Positions 1 through 11,847 are shown, counted from the stretch's first letter. The stretch is DNA of 64,000 nucleotides from Lysobacteraceae bacterium NML07-0707 (GCA_002798295.1 NWQT01000011.1:1-64000), one strand, 5' to 3'. Notes: generated by a model not told the origin, from the sequence alone. A program made the numbers and translations.

Positions 1-316
1 AGGAGCGCGTCAGATGCGGGATGGTTGCTTGCAAGGCATACAGACAGTCATCCAGCGGCAGCAGGGTGTGCTTGCGGAAAGCAACGATGGCGGCCTCTTC
101 CTCAATGGACAACACGGTAGAGCGCGGTTGCCTGGGTCCGGTGGGCAGGTCGGCCACCGAGGTGCGTTTCTTCCACTTGGCCACCGTTTTGATGTTGATG
201 CCATAACGCTTGGCCAGCGTTCTCAGGCTCTCTTGACTATGTTGTATCGCTCGGCGGGTTGCCTCTGTCGTCGTGGCGCTTGCATGAAGAATCTGGCCCA
301 TAGTGCTTGCTTCCAT
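1..316 (-). CDS. IS481-type transposase, N-terminal part, cut by window edge
   Basis: The minus strand is open from position 316 to the window edge. It encodes a helix-turn-helix DNA-binding head: residues 6-13 read MGQILHAS, followed by LRTLAKRYGINIKTVAKW and then LPLDDCLYALQATIPHLTRS. This is the typical start of IS481/IS3-related transposases, whose catalytic DDE integrase core would lie outside the window. The start is either 316 or the in-frame ATG at 301, and the second gives the usual MGQIL beginning. The element sits just downstream of a tRNA-Leu gene, beyond that gene's terminator. Whether it is intact cannot be judged here, and I did not identify its terminal inverted repeat. Confidence 0.8.
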   Translation of the reverse strand, partial: MEASTMGQILHASATTTEATRRAIQHSQESLRTLAKRYGINIKTVAKWKKRTSVADLPTGPRQPRSTVLSIEEEAAIVAFRKHTLLPLDDCLYALQATIPHLTRS

Positions 317-416
317 TCGGGGGAGAGGATTGAACCATCAAAGTCTGGGATCAAATACCCCCCTGAAGTGGCTGGCTTCAATGGCACGGCTTGGGACGAT
401 ATGCACCAATGAAAAA

Positions 417-451
417 GGCCAGAACCCTTGATTTCATTGGGGATTCTGGCC
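417..451 (-). terminator. Rho-independent terminator of tRNA-Leu
   Basis: GGCCAGAA (417-424) pairs with TTCTGGCC (444-451). Read on the minus strand the stem is followed by TTTTTC. It lies about 30 bp downstream of the tRNA-Leu gene on the same strand. Confidence 0.75.
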
Positions 452-478
452 TTCTTGGGATGTCCTTGGACTATCCGT

Positions 479-565
479 TGGTGCCGGGGGTGGGACTCGA
501 ACCCACACGCTTTTAAGGGCGGCGGATTTTGAATCCGCTGCGTCTACCAATTCCGCCACTCCGGC
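479..565 (-). tRNA. tRNA-Leu (anticodon CAA)
   Basis: On the minus strand the gene starts GCCGGAGTGGCGGAATTGGT, has an anticodon loop TTCAAAA (anticodon CAA, reading UUG), a long variable arm typical of leucine tRNAs, a T-arm GGTTCGAGTCC, and ends with an acceptor CCGGC partner and an encoded CCA (complement of 479-481). Its length is 87 nt. The cloverleaf was folded by eye. It is followed by a terminator and is not visibly disrupted by the neighbouring IS. Confidence 0.97.
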
Positions 566-623
566 GCGGGTGCGCAGTATAGCGGCACAATGTGCCTAGC
601 GCACGCATTTGTTTGAAAAAACT

Positions 624-1490
624 TCAGGCCAGCAGAATCGAGGACATTTGCCGGCGGTATTTGGAGACCAGCGCCGCGTCGTCCAGGATGTTGAAGGCAT
701 CAATCAGGGCGCGACGCGGCAGGCCGTCGTTGAATTGCCGGTCTTGGCGCAACATGCTCATGAAGGCTTGCAAGCCCTGTTCGGCATCGCCGCTGACGAT
801 TTCATGCACACCCAAAAGATGCAGGGCGGTGAGGTCATCGGGGTTGGCGGCGATGGCCGCTTGCAGCACTTCACGCGGTGGCGCGTCCTTGAGCAAGGCG
901 GCAAAGCCAAGCCGGGCGCGCGCCTTGACGGTGCGCTCGTCGGTGGCGAGGTTGGCCGGCAGGCCATCGAGCAATTGCTCGGCTTCGCTGGCAGCGCCGG
1001 TGGCGAGCAGAGCCAGAGCCAAGTCCAGGCGGTGTTCGACTTTGTCGGGCTCTGCCGCAACCAAGGTGCGCAGACGGATGACTTCCTGATGCGGATCAAG
1101 CGCAGCGGCTTCGACGCTTTCCGCGCCTGCCAGTGGCTCGATGCCATGGCTTGCCAAAAACTTGCGCAGCTCGCCTTCAGGCAGTGCGCCGGGGAAGCCA
1201 TCCACCAGCTGTCCGCCCTTGACCAGCATCACCGTGGGCACCGAGCGGATTTGAAACGCCGCAGCCAGTTGCTGCTCGGCATCGACATCCACCTTGGCAA
1301 GCCGGAAGGCGCCGTTGTACTCGGCGGCGAGTTTTTCCAGTACCGGCCCCAGGGTTTTGCACGGGCCGCACCAGGTCGCCCAAAAGTCCACCAAAACCGG
1401 GGTTTCAACGGATGCACGGATGACATCGGCCTCGAAACTGGCGGCAGCGGCATCAAAAACATGGGGGTTATTGCTGGAATCGGTCATCAT
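624..1490 (-). CDS. cnoX: Thioredoxin-TPR chaperone protein (CnoX/YbbN-like)
   Basis: This 288-aa protein has an N-terminal thioredoxin fold (about residues 10-110) with the active-site motif FWATWCGPCK. The rest is helical, TPR-like sequence rich in Ala/Leu repeats. That architecture and length match CnoX/YbbN, which in E. coli acts as a chaperedoxin holding unfolded proteins and feeding them to GroEL and DnaK. E. coli CnoX has lost the CxxC cysteines, whereas here the canonical CGPC is kept, so true redox activity is plausible. The start at 1490 (tandem ATG ATG) has an AAGG 7-10 nt upstream. The reading frame extends much further upstream, but that part is not protein-like. The gene is divergent from the membrane protein at 1564. 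Confidence 0.88.
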   Translation of the reverse strand: MMTDSSNNPHVFDAAAASFEADVIRASVETPVLVDFWATWCGPCKTLGPVLEKLAAEYNGAFRLAKVDVDAEQQLAAAFQIRSVPTVMLVKGGQLVDGFPGALPEGELRKFLASHGIEPLAGAESVEAAALDPHQEVIRLRTLVAAEPDKVEHRLDLALALLATGAASEAEQLLDGLPANLATDERTVKARARLGFAALLKDAPPREVLQAAIAANPDDLTALHLLGVHEIVSGDAEQGLQAFMSMLRQDRQFNDGLPRRALIDAFNILDDAALVSKYRRQMSSILLA

Positions 1491-1563
1491 GATGGCCTTG
1501 GATGGGTTGATGGATGTGTAGATGGTGTCAGACAGCGCGGTTTGCAAGGCAGATGGCAAGTGG

Positions 1564-2121
1564 ATGGTATTGACTTGGTTGCCGCCACTGACGGTGGCGT
1601 CTTGGGCAGCGCTGGCGTGGCCGGAATACTCGCACTTGCGGCACTCCCTCTCGCAGCTGGCCGCACATGCCCCCTGGCTGGGCGTTTTGCTGTTTCTATG
1701 GCCGGGGTTGGGCATGGCCTGGCATGCGCACCGCGCCCGCGGCCGTTTGCCCGAAGGCAGTGGTTTGGGACTGCGGCTGGCCTGGCAAATGGCCTTGCTG
1801 GCGGCGTTGGCGTTTGCATTGCAAGGAGTGCTGCCGTTTGATGCGGCACGTCCGGCAGACGAGGACGCAAACCGCCTGCATGTCCTGGCCGGGATGCTGT
1901 GGTGGCTATGTCTGTGGCTGATGGCAGGCTGCGCGATGCTGGCACGCACCTTGCCGGGCAAACGTCGGCTGTGGATGGCGCTGCTATGGCTGGCGATACC
2001 GGCTTTGGCACTGCTGGCGCCGGCATTTACCAGCGGGGCGCTGGCGCTGCGTCTGGCAATATTGCTGTGGATTTTGATGGTACTGATAGTTCGCGGCGGA
2101 CGGTTCCGCAACCGCTCATAA
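1564..2121 (+). CDS. Multi-pass membrane protein, DUF998-like
   Basis: About 185 aa and very rich in Leu, Ala and Trp, with five or six hydrophobic segments. The PEYSHLRHSLSQLAAHAP stretch after the first helix and LPFDAARP before a later one resemble DUF998 membrane proteins, whose function is unknown. I chose ATG 1564 because the preceding in-frame residues (from 1522) are not hydrophobic and look like leader sequence; an earlier start is possible. It is divergent from cnoX (74 bp apart) and ends just before a bidirectional terminator. The family call is tentative, but the membrane topology is clear. Confidence 0.7.
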   Translation: MVLTWLPPLTVASWAALAWPEYSHLRHSLSQLAAHAPWLGVLLFLWPGLGMAWHAHRARGRLPEGSGLGLRLAWQMALLAALAFALQGVLPFDAARPADEDANRLHVLAGMLWWLCLWLMAGCAMLARTLPGKRRLWMALLWLAIPALALLAPAFTSGALALRLAILLWILMVLIVRGGRFRNRS

Positions 2122-2160
2122 GCAAACAAGCAACAAGTGTTGTGTTTTTTGGATAAAAAA

Positions 2161-2179
2161 GCGCGGCTTTGAGCCGCGC
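2161..2179. terminator. Bidirectional terminator between DUF998-like gene and czcA
   Basis: GCGCGGCT-TTG-AGCCGCGC stem-loop. On the plus strand GTTTGTTG follows. On the minus strand TTTTTTAT follows. It can therefore serve both converging genes. Confidence 0.8.
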
Positions 2180-2214
2180 GTTTGTTGTGGGCATTCGACA
2201 ATTTCGCTTTGCCA

Positions 2215-5200
2215 TCAGCATGGGCGAGCCTCTCCTGTTGTGCGCAGTTTGGCTTGATGTTTCACGGCAGCAAATGCTGCGAAGGCAGGCAAGACTAGCA
2301 AAGTCAGCACGGTTGCCGTAATCAGCCCGCCGATGACCACGGTTGCCAGCGGTTTTTGCACTTCGGCGCCGGAACCTGTGGCAATGGCCATCGGAATGAA
2401 GCCGGCGATGGCGACCAGGGCTGTGGTAAATACAGCGCGCAGGCGAGCGGATGCACCGGCTGTGGCGGCTTCCAGAGGCATATCTCCGGCGCGCAGACGC
2501 TCGCCGATGGCCTGCATCAGCACCAGGCCATTGAGCGTTGCGACGCCGGAAACAGCGATGAAGCCAACAGCGGCAGAAACCGAGAACGGCATGCCACGCA
2601 ACCATAGCGCGAATACGCCGCCGATCAGAGCCAGCGGTACGCAGACAAAGACCAGAGCTGCCTCACGGATACTGCCAAGCGCGATGTAGAGCAGCACGCC
2701 GATCATCAGGAATACCAGTGGAATCAGTAGTGCCAATCGAGCTTCGGCGCGTTGCAGATTTTCGAATTGCCCGCCCCAATTGAGATAAACCCCGCTGGGC
2801 AGGGCGATATCGGCTACCGCTGCCTGTGCTTCTTTGACGAATCCCCCCAAGTCGCGGCCACGGACATTGGCCTGAACCACGATGCGACGGCTGCCATTGT
2901 TCCGGCTAATTTGGTTGGGGCCTTCGCTGACCTCGATACTGGCGATCAAGGACAGCGGCACGGTTGTGGCATCGGGTGTCAGCACGGGCAGCGCCGCAAG
3001 TTCAGCGGGATCATTCCTGGTCTCTTCATCAAGCCGAACCACGACCTCAAAACGGCGATCACCCTCGAAAATCTTGCCCGCAGCAGCCCCCCCAATGCCG
3101 GTGCTTAATGCTTCGCTGACATCCGCCGCACTCAAGCCATACTGTGCCGCAGCGGCGTGATCGATCCGCACAGTAAGCATCGGCAAACCCGATACCTGCT
3201 CCACGCGTACATCTGCCGCGCCATCAATGTGCCGCAGCTTGAGCGAAAGCTGCTCGGCAATCGGTTGCAGGATGCCAAAGTCGTCACCGAATACCATCAC
3301 GGCCAAGTCCGTGCGAACACCGGAAATCAGCTCGTTGAAACGCAATTCAATTGGCTGGCTGAATTCGAAGGCGTTGCCGATATGTTGGCCAACGATGCCC
3401 TCGAACCGGTTAATCAGCGCCTCTTTGCCCAAGCCGGGGTTTGGCCATTCGGATTTTGATTTGAGCACAATTACGCTGTCCGAGATATTGGGCGGCATCG
3501 GGTCGATGGCAGCTTCTGCGGTGCCGGTTCGGGAGAAAACGGTTTCCACTTCAGGTTCATTGGCAATGGCTTTCTCCAGGCTCATCTGCATCGCCAATGA
3601 TTGCTCCAGCGATGTGGATGGGATTCTCAGCGCCTGCATCGCCAGGCTGCCCTCATCGAGGGTTGGCATGAACGCTCGTCCCAGCGAAACGAATGCGCCA
3701 AGGCCAACGGCAAGCATGAGGACTGCACCAGACAAAATCATGCGTGGGTGCGCAACCGCCGCCCGGATGAGTGGTTCGGCCTTGCTGCGCGCAAGACGCA
3801 TGATGCGGGTTTCATGTTCATCATCGCGCCGCTGTGTTTTTTCCGATGGCAATGCATGTGCAGCTTCCAGTTTGGGCGGACGCACAAACAAGGCTGCCAT
3901 GGCGGGCACCAAAGTGAAGGAAAAAATGAACGCGCCGACCAGTGCGATCATGAGGGTGGCAGCCATCGGTTGAAATGTTTTGCCCTCGACACCTTCCAAT
4001 GCAAGAAGCGGAGCAAACACCAGCAGAATGATGAGTTGCCCGAATGCAGCGGGTCGCACCATTTTTTGTGCGGCCTGGCTTGCGATTGCCAAACGTTCAT
4101 CAGCAGAAAGTTTGCGTCCCAGCTCGGCCTGTTTCTGTCCAAGCATCAGCAGTGTTGCCTCGATTACGACCACGGCGCCATCGACCAGGATGCCGAAATC
4201 CAGCGCGCCAAGGCTCATCAGGTTGCCGCTGATGCCGAAGCGGTTCATGCCTATCACTGCAAACAGGAACGACAGCGAAATCACCAGCGCCGTGATTGCC
4301 GCAGCACGGATGTTGCCGAGCATCAGGAACAGCACCGCGATGACCAGCAGCGCGCCTTCAGCGAGATTCTTGGCGACTGTTTTTATCGTGGCATTGACCA
4401 GCATGCTGCGATCCAACACAGGCTTGGCAGTGATGCCGGGGGGCAAAGTGCGATTGATTTCGGCCAGCCGCGCCACTGCTGCCTGCGCTACCGTGCGGCT
4501 GTTGCCGCCGGCAATCATCAATGCCGTTCCAAGAACCACTTCATGCCCATCTCGAGTCGCTGCGCCCAGTCGTGGCGCTTGTCCCGGTTCGACCCTGGCG
4601 ACATCGGCAACACGAATCACCGCTTCGCCACGCTTGGCCACTGGCATTTGCGCAAGATCTTCAGCCGTCTGTACCTGGGCATCGCCCCGGACAACCCAGC
4701 CTTCGCCGGCACGTTGGACAAAGCCTGCACCAGCCTGGACATTGGCGCGCTCAATTGCCCGTACCAAATCACCCAGGCCAAGACCGTAGGCGGCCAGTTG
4801 TTCGCTATTGGGGCGAACGGCGTATTCCTTGACATAGCCGCCAATCGTATCGACCCCGGCCAGCCCGGGTGTTTGGCGCATCTGGGGCGCGATGATCCAG
4901 TCCTGTACCGTGCGCAGGTAAGTGGCGCGCGCCTTTGCTGTTGCAAGACGCTCCCCCTCCGGCGTGAGATACACCTCGCCAGATTGCCATCCGGGCATAT
5001 CCGGCTTGCTGGCATTTTTTGGGTTGTAGGGAATGAAATCCACCGTCCACATCAGCACTTCGCCAAGCCCGGTGGTGACCGGTGACATCACAGGGGACAC
5101 GCCGTCGGGCAGGTCGTCCTGCACCTCCCGCATACGTTCGGCCACGTGCTGACGTGCGGAATAAATATCAGTTTGATCGGTAAAGACGGCGGTGATCTGC

Positions 5201-5472
5201 GAGAACCCATTGCGCGAAAGCGAACGGGTGCCGGTCAGGCCAGGGATGCCGGCCAGCGCCGTTTCAAGCGGGTAGGTTACCTGCCGCTCTATTTGGTCTG
5301 GCGCAAGCGCGGGTGCGATGGTATTGATCTGTACTTGCCGATTGGTGATATCCGGCACTGCGTCGATCGGCAATCTGCCAAGCTGAAACAAGCCATAGGC
5401 TGCGGTAATGGCGGCGGCAAAAACCACCGCCCAGCGCAGGCGTACTGCGGTTTCGATGAGATGTCTGAACAT
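2215..5472 (-). CDS. czcA: CzcA-type heavy-metal RND efflux pump
   Basis: This 1085-aa inner-membrane RND transporter of the heavy-metal efflux (HME) subfamily uses proton motive force to export divalent cations through CzcB and CzcC. Visible features are the N-terminal membrane helix followed by PDITNRQVQI, the charged transmembrane motif DFGILVDGAVVVIEA (Asp, Asp, Glu of the proton relay) in the fourth helix, the FMPTLDEGSLAMQALRIPSTSL segment that is typical of CzcA/CnrA rather than CusA, and a C-terminal bundle of helices. ATG 5472 is preceded by GAGG at good spacing; an upstream in-frame ATG at 5493 would overlap czcB. The start lies 10 nt after the czcB stop, so the genes are an operon. 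The exact metal (Zn, Cd, Co or Ni) cannot be settled from sequence. Confidence 0.93.
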   Translation of the reverse strand: MFRHLIETAVRLRWAVVFAAAITAAYGLFQLGRLPIDAVPDITNRQVQINTIAPALAPDQIERQVTYPLETALAGIPGLTGTRSLSRNGFSQITAVFTDQTDIYSARQHVAERMREVQDDLPDGVSPVMSPVTTGLGEVLMWTVDFIPYNPKNASKPDMPGWQSGEVYLTPEGERLATAKARATYLRTVQDWIIAPQMRQTPGLAGVDTIGGYVKEYAVRPNSEQLAAYGLGLGDLVRAIERANVQAGAGFVQRAGEGWVVRGDAQVQTAEDLAQMPVAKRGEAVIRVADVARVEPGQAPRLGAATRDGHEVVLGTALMIAGGNSRTVAQAAVARLAEINRTLPPGITAKPVLDRSMLVNATIKTVAKNLAEGALLVIAVLFLMLGNIRAAAITALVISLSFLFAVIGMNRFGISGNLMSLGALDFGILVDGAVVVIEATLLMLGQKQAELGRKLSADERLAIASQAAQKMVRPAAFGQLIILLVFAPLLALEGVEGKTFQPMAATLMIALVGAFIFSFTLVPAMAALFVRPPKLEAAHALPSEKTQRRDDEHETRIMRLARSKAEPLIRAAVAHPRMILSGAVLMLAVGLGAFVSLGRAFMPTLDEGSLAMQALRIPSTSLEQSLAMQMSLEKAIANEPEVETVFSRTGTAEAAIDPMPPNISDSVIVLKSKSEWPNPGLGKEALINRFEGIVGQHIGNAFEFSQPIELRFNELISGVRTDLAVMVFGDDFGILQPIAEQLSLKLRHIDGAADVRVEQVSGLPMLTVRIDHAAAAQYGLSAADVSEALSTGIGGAAAGKIFEGDRRFEVVVRLDEETRNDPAELAALPVLTPDATTVPLSLIASIEVSEGPNQISRNNGSRRIVVQANVRGRDLGGFVKEAQAAVADIALPSGVYLNWGGQFENLQRAEARLALLIPLVFLMIGVLLYIALGSIREAALVFVCVPLALIGGVFALWLRGMPFSVSAAVGFIAVSGVATLNGLVLMQAIGERLRAGDMPLEAATAGASARLRAVFTTALVAIAGFIPMAIATGSGAEVQKPLATVVIGGLITATVLTLLVLPAFAAFAAVKHQAKLRTTGEARPC

Positions 5473-5482
5473 GACGATATCC

Positions 5483-6679
5483 TCAGTGAGCATGTCCTGA
5501 CTCGCCCTTGGCGAGCTCAGCCTTCAGCAAAAACGCATTGCTGCCAACCACGCGCTCATCTCCCGACAAGCCCTTGAGGATTTCGATATGCCCGCCCGCA
5601 CGGCGACCGACGAGTACAGGTATTGCTCGAAAGCCCTTGTCACCATTAGCCACGAATACGACCGAACGCCCTTCCACGGTTTGCACGGCATCGGCTGGTA
5701 CGGTCAGCGCGTTGTCTTGAGCTGCCGCGACCACGATGCCGGACACCGGCATACCCGCAGGAAGCGGTGCGACAGACTCCGGGCGCGCACGGATGATCGC
5801 CATGCCGCCTTGTGAGCCCCGGTCAACAGCGACGCCGATCACTACGGCGCTGAAGTGGCTGCCCGAACTTTTGGCTTCAATGCGTGTTCCGGCCTCGATT
5901 TGCGCTGCAAACATGGGCGGCGCGAAAAAGACCAGCTCAGTTTTCGTCGGGTCGGCCACCCGGGCCACGGCGTCACCGGCGGCGATCACACTGCCGGGTG
6001 TCACCTGGACGGCGCTCACCACGCCTGTGATCGAGCTGGTGATGTTGACTTGCCCATTCGCGCCTGGCGAACCGGCTGCGACAAGCTGGGCGGCGGCAGC
6101 GCGCGCCGCCGCCTCGGCGGCGAGTGTGCGAGCGTGTGAGGCTTCCAGCTCTTGCCGGGCGACCACGCCTTGAGCCATCAAGGCCTGATCGCGCTGATAG
6201 ACCCGTCGTGCCGCTTCCGCTTCGGCGCGCACTGCATCCACACTTGCTCGCAGCGCTGCCGCTTCACCACTGACTATCACGGCCAAAGGCTGCCCGGCAA
6301 CAATCTTGCTGCCGGGCGCGACGATGACGCGCTCCACACGGCCACCGATGGCAGCAGCAATGGCCGCGTGCGCGCCAATGGCGTATTCAACACGTCCATT
6401 CAGCCGTGTCTGACTGCCTCCCCCGCGGCTGACAGGAACCACCTGAAGCCCTGAAGCTTCGATTTGCTGCCGGGTCAGAGCAATCAAGCCATCTTCATTT
6501 TCGCCCGCCTCATCTTCAGCGGCGTCTTTGCCAGCGGCATCATCATTGGTGCTGATTTCCGGGGCATCAACGGATGTCCCGGCGCTGACGTTGCCAGTGA
6601 GCCGTGCAAGGGTAAAGCCTGTGGCGAAGGCGCCCAAAAGTACGATTAGGTAAATCAACGACTTGCGATCTGCTTTCAT
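5483..6679 (-). CDS. czcB: Periplasmic adaptor of CzcCBA efflux (membrane fusion protein)
   Basis: A 398-aa adaptor. An N-terminal membrane anchor (residues about 8-26) is followed by an acidic linker, then a split lipoyl-like domain (GRVERVIVAPGSKIVAGQPLAVI and GVVSAVQVTPGSVIAAGDAV) flanking an Ala/Glu/Arg-rich helical hairpin (about 135-205). Beta-barrel and membrane-proximal domains end in a short GHAH tail. It links the CzcA pump to the CzcC outer-membrane channel. Its ATG overlaps the czcC stop by 4 nt (ATGA), which indicates translational coupling. It lacks the long His-rich N-terminus of classical Cupriavidus CzcB. Confidence 0.9.
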   Translation of the reverse strand: MKADRKSLIYLIVLLGAFATGFTLARLTGNVSAGTSVDAPEISTNDDAAGKDAAEDEAGENEDGLIALTRQQIEASGLQVVPVSRGGGSQTRLNGRVEYAIGAHAAIAAAIGGRVERVIVAPGSKIVAGQPLAVIVSGEAAALRASVDAVRAEAEAARRVYQRDQALMAQGVVARQELEASHARTLAAEAAARAAAAQLVAAGSPGANGQVNITSSITGVVSAVQVTPGSVIAAGDAVARVADPTKTELVFFAPPMFAAQIEAGTRIEAKSSGSHFSAVVIGVAVDRGSQGGMAIIRARPESVAPLPAGMPVSGIVVAAAQDNALTVPADAVQTVEGRSVVFVANGDKGFRAIPVLVGRRAGGHIEILKGLSGDERVVGSNAFLLKAELAKGESGHAH

Positions 6680-7935
6680 CGGGATGCTCCAAATGGGATT
6701 CGACCTTCCAGAAGCGCCAGATCAATTTCGGCAAGGACGCGCGCAAGTCGTGCATCCACAGCGGCATTGCGCGCAGCGATTAACGCTGCGCGCGTGCTGC
6801 GCAGTTCAAGTTGCGAGATTCGCCCTGCTTCGAAACCGATACGGGACAGGCGATAGGCTTCTTCGGCGGCGGCAACGCCGCTATCAGCGGCGCGTGTCCG
6901 GCTGTTCGAGGCAGACAGCGTGACCTCTGCGGCCAGCCGCCCGGCATGGACTGCTTGCTGCTGCGCCATCAGCCGGGCTTCTGCGGCCTGCTGCTCGGCA
7001 TACGCAGCGCGAATGCCGCCCCGGTTGCGATCAAACAAGGGAATGCTCAGCTCAATGCCGAGCGTAAACGCCTGATCGGCGGTTTCCTGAAACCGGGTTT
7101 TGCCGACAGTGACGCTGATGTCCGGAAGTGTGCGGCGTTGTTCGACTTTCACCTGCTGGCTTGCGGTATCAAGGTCGGCTCGGGCGAGCTGGATGGCGAT
7201 AGGCGCATCTGCGCTGGCTTTTGCCGCCTCGGGAACGCGATCCAGCAGGCTGGTGCCGATGGCCTGAATGGGACTGTCAAGCATGGCGACTGCCGACAAC
7301 TGTGCGAATGCGCTGTTACGCAGCGCCCGAGCCTCATCGAGTGCGGCTTTGGCTGACTCGACTTCGCTTTGCGCCTGGACAGCGCGCAACAGCGGTTCGC
7401 GTCCTTGCTCAACCAGCGCGGCAGTTCCGTTCGCATCCTGCTCGGTCAACGATAGGGCTTCGGCAGCAAGTTCATAACGTCGTGCAGCAGCTTCAGCTTC
7501 GGCATAGCGCCATGCCAACTGACTGGCGAGCTGCCAGCGTACCTGCACGCGACGAAGATTGGCGGCATTGGCCTCGGAGCGCGCCGCCTCAATCCGGGCT
7601 GTGCGTTTGCCAAACAGTTCAAGTGGCTGGGTGAGTGACAGCGTCATTTCACCGCTGCCGGCGCCACGATAGGGGCCGCTGCCGTAAACGTTTTCCTGGC
7701 TGTAGGCCATTGAAGGATTGGGAAGGGCGCGCGCCTGTTCTACACGGGCAGTGGCGGCATCATGGCGTGCCACAGCTTCGCGAACTGAAGGCAACGTATC
7801 GAGCCGGGTGAGCAAATCATCGTAGGTCGGGGCGGCATTGATGGCAGCATCACTCGACATTGCAGGCGATGAGAATGCCAGGGCAGCCACAACCGGCACG
7901 GTCGCGACAAACGACCGTCCAAGTGCTGTAAACAT
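6676..7935 (-). CDS. czcC: Outer-membrane efflux channel (TolC-like, CzcC)
   Basis: A 419-aa outer-membrane factor. It has a signal peptide (MFTALGRSFVATVPVVAALAFSSPAMS), then two repeated helical segments with the usual pattern: ALPNPSMAYSQEN and QPLELFGKRTARIEAA in the first half, and SIPLFDRNRGGIRAA in the second. It forms the exit duct for the CzcCBA pump. ATG 7935 was chosen because GGAG lies just upstream and a clean signal peptide begins there; the frame is open 16 codons further upstream. It is the first of the three pump genes and is coupled to czcB by a 4-nt overlap. Confidence 0.88.
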   Translation of the reverse strand: MFTALGRSFVATVPVVAALAFSSPAMSSDAAINAAPTYDDLLTRLDTLPSVREAVARHDAATARVEQARALPNPSMAYSQENVYGSGPYRGAGSGEMTLSLTQPLELFGKRTARIEAARSEANAANLRRVQVRWQLASQLAWRYAEAEAAARRYELAAEALSLTEQDANGTAALVEQGREPLLRAVQAQSEVESAKAALDEARALRNSAFAQLSAVAMLDSPIQAIGTSLLDRVPEAAKASADAPIAIQLARADLDTASQQVKVEQRRTLPDISVTVGKTRFQETADQAFTLGIELSIPLFDRNRGGIRAAYAEQQAAEARLMAQQQAVHAGRLAAEVTLSASNSRTRAADSGVAAAEEAYRLSRIGFEAGRISQLELRSTRAALIAARNAAVDARLARVLAEIDLALLEGRIPFGASR

Positions 7936-7965
7936 GGGGACTCCATAATCAATAGTGACGTGAAA

Positions 7966-7981
7966 GCCCGTCGGGACGGGC
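7966..7981 (-). promoter_or_regulatory. Intercistronic stem-loop ahead of czcC
   Basis: GCCCGTC pairs with GACGGGC with a 2-nt loop, and on the minus strand it is followed by TTTCA. It lies between the small His-rich gene and czcC. It could attenuate or stabilise the operon transcript. The U-run is too short for a confident terminator. Confidence 0.35.
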
Positions 7982-7991
7982 AAGGCGCACG

Positions 7992-8363
7992 TCAGCCGCG
8001 CGGAGGTCTCAGCGGTTGCTCAAGCAGTTCGGAGGGGCGAGGCGTATCCAGTGATGCGCCTGGTCTACTGCGTATCGGGGCGCAATCCAATGCCGTACCG
8101 GATGAGATATTGGCCGCCGAGTGATGACAGTGGCCGTGGGTGCAAGCCCCATGCATGTCGCCAGAGCCATCCGCCTTGTCGGCGCTGTCATGCAATGGCG
8201 AAGTATGATTGCCCGCAGTGGTTGCCGTATGGACATCGAACAATTCAACCGAGCAGGCAAACGCATCGGCAACGGGTAGTACCGCCAGCACTGCAATCAG
8301 CAGTGCGGCGATGGTACTTTTCAGTTTGGCGAGTGTCCGTTGCATCCGCCGCAATATATTCAT
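7992..8363 (-). CDS. Small exported His-rich protein, CzcI-like
   Basis: A 123-aa protein with a signal peptide (hydrophobic stretch AALLIAVLAVLPVADAFA) and a short mature part. It carries scattered His and Cys: DMHGACTHGHCHHSA is a plausible metal-binding patch. It ends LLEQPLRPPRG, a tail reminiscent of CzcI-type proteins that lie at the head of czc operons. It is 56 nt upstream of czcC on the same strand, so a role in sensing or buffering periplasmic metal is a reasonable guess. ATG 8345 (residue 7) is an alternative start. The CzcI assignment rests on position, size and tail only. Confidence 0.6.
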   Translation of the reverse strand: MNILRRMQRTLAKLKSTIAALLIAVLAVLPVADAFACSVELFDVHTATTAGNHTSPLHDSADKADGSGDMHGACTHGHCHHSAANISSGTALDCAPIRSRPGASLDTPRPSELLEQPLRPPRG

Positions 8364-8482
8364 CGAAGCGTTGCGGACACAATAACAGCAGCATCCCCGG
8401 AAAATTCGACATTAGAAATCTTCATTGAGCGATATTGCTGTGGCTGCTGGGTGTTTTCGCACTGGCAGGTGGCTGGCGCTGA

Positions 8483-11272
<2,790 letters not shown>

Positions 11273-11277
11273 GCCTG

Positions 11278-11304
11278 TGCTGCGGGATCATTCAGCCCGC
11301 AGCA
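11278..11304 (+). promoter_or_regulatory. Stem-loop between leuS and lptE
   Basis: TGCTGCGGG (11278-11286) pairs perfectly with CCCGCAGCA (11296-11304) around a 9-nt loop. No U-run follows. It may be a partial terminator or an RNA-processing site between the two genes. Confidence 0.45.
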
Positions 11305-11340
11305 TTGCCCTCTGCCAGCCTATCGTCCAGACTTTGCCCC

Positions 11341-11838
11341 ATGAAAAAACTCCTCGTCCCGATTCTTGCCCTCACCCTGGCCGGTTGCGGCTTCCACTTG
11401 CGCCGCCCGCTGGAGCTGCCCGCCAATCTCGGCCCGGTGCGTGTGGTCGCGCCCGGCTCATACAGCCAGCTGGCCGAATCGCTACGCGAAGCGGTGGCGC
11501 GCGCAGGCGCCGAGGTGCCCGATTCGGTACAAGGACAAAAAACCGCACGGCTTGAAATCATTTCCGAACGCTGGGGCAATTTGCCCATCAGCCTGGATGC
11601 TCACGGCCGCGCGCAGGAATACAACCTGCGCTATGCGGTGGTTTTTGCCATGCGTGATGCCGAAGGCAAGGATGTCGTCCCGCAACAGGTGGTTGAACTT
11701 TCGCGCGATTATCTGGCACAGCCGACCGAAGCCATCGGCACCGACAGCGAAACCGAGTTGCTGGGCAAGGAACTGCGCCGCGAAATGGCTGCGGCCATCC
11801 TGCGCCGGGTGGATGCCGCACTGCGCCAGGCGCGCTGA
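11341..11838 (+). CDS. lptE: LPS-assembly lipoprotein LptE
   Basis: A 165-aa outer-membrane lipoprotein that plugs LptD and helps insert lipopolysaccharide. A lipoprotein signal peptide ends in the lipobox LAGC (Cys16), followed directly by GFHLRRPLELP, the hallmark start of mature LptE/RlpB. The frame extends upstream to 11305, but ATG 11341 gives the correct signal peptide. It lies 68 nt after leuS and 9 nt before holA, in the usual gammaproteobacterial order. Confidence 0.93.
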   Translation: MKKLLVPILALTLAGCGFHLRRPLELPANLGPVRVVAPGSYSQLAESLREAVARAGAEVPDSVQGQKTARLEIISERWGNLPISLDAHGRAQEYNLRYAVVFAMRDAEGKDVVPQQVVELSRDYLAQPTEAIGTDSETELLGKELRREMAAAILRRVDAALRQAR

Positions 11839-11847
11839 CAGTTCACG

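Noticed and set aside
401-565. tRNA-Leu as an integration (att) site
   Set aside because: No integrase gene and no repeated tRNA 3' end are visible; the neighbouring IS481 element does not integrate into tRNAs site-specifically.
3601-5085. 494-codon frame antisense to czcA
   Set aside because: A shadow of the RND pump gene; no domain-like sequence and no ribosome-binding site.
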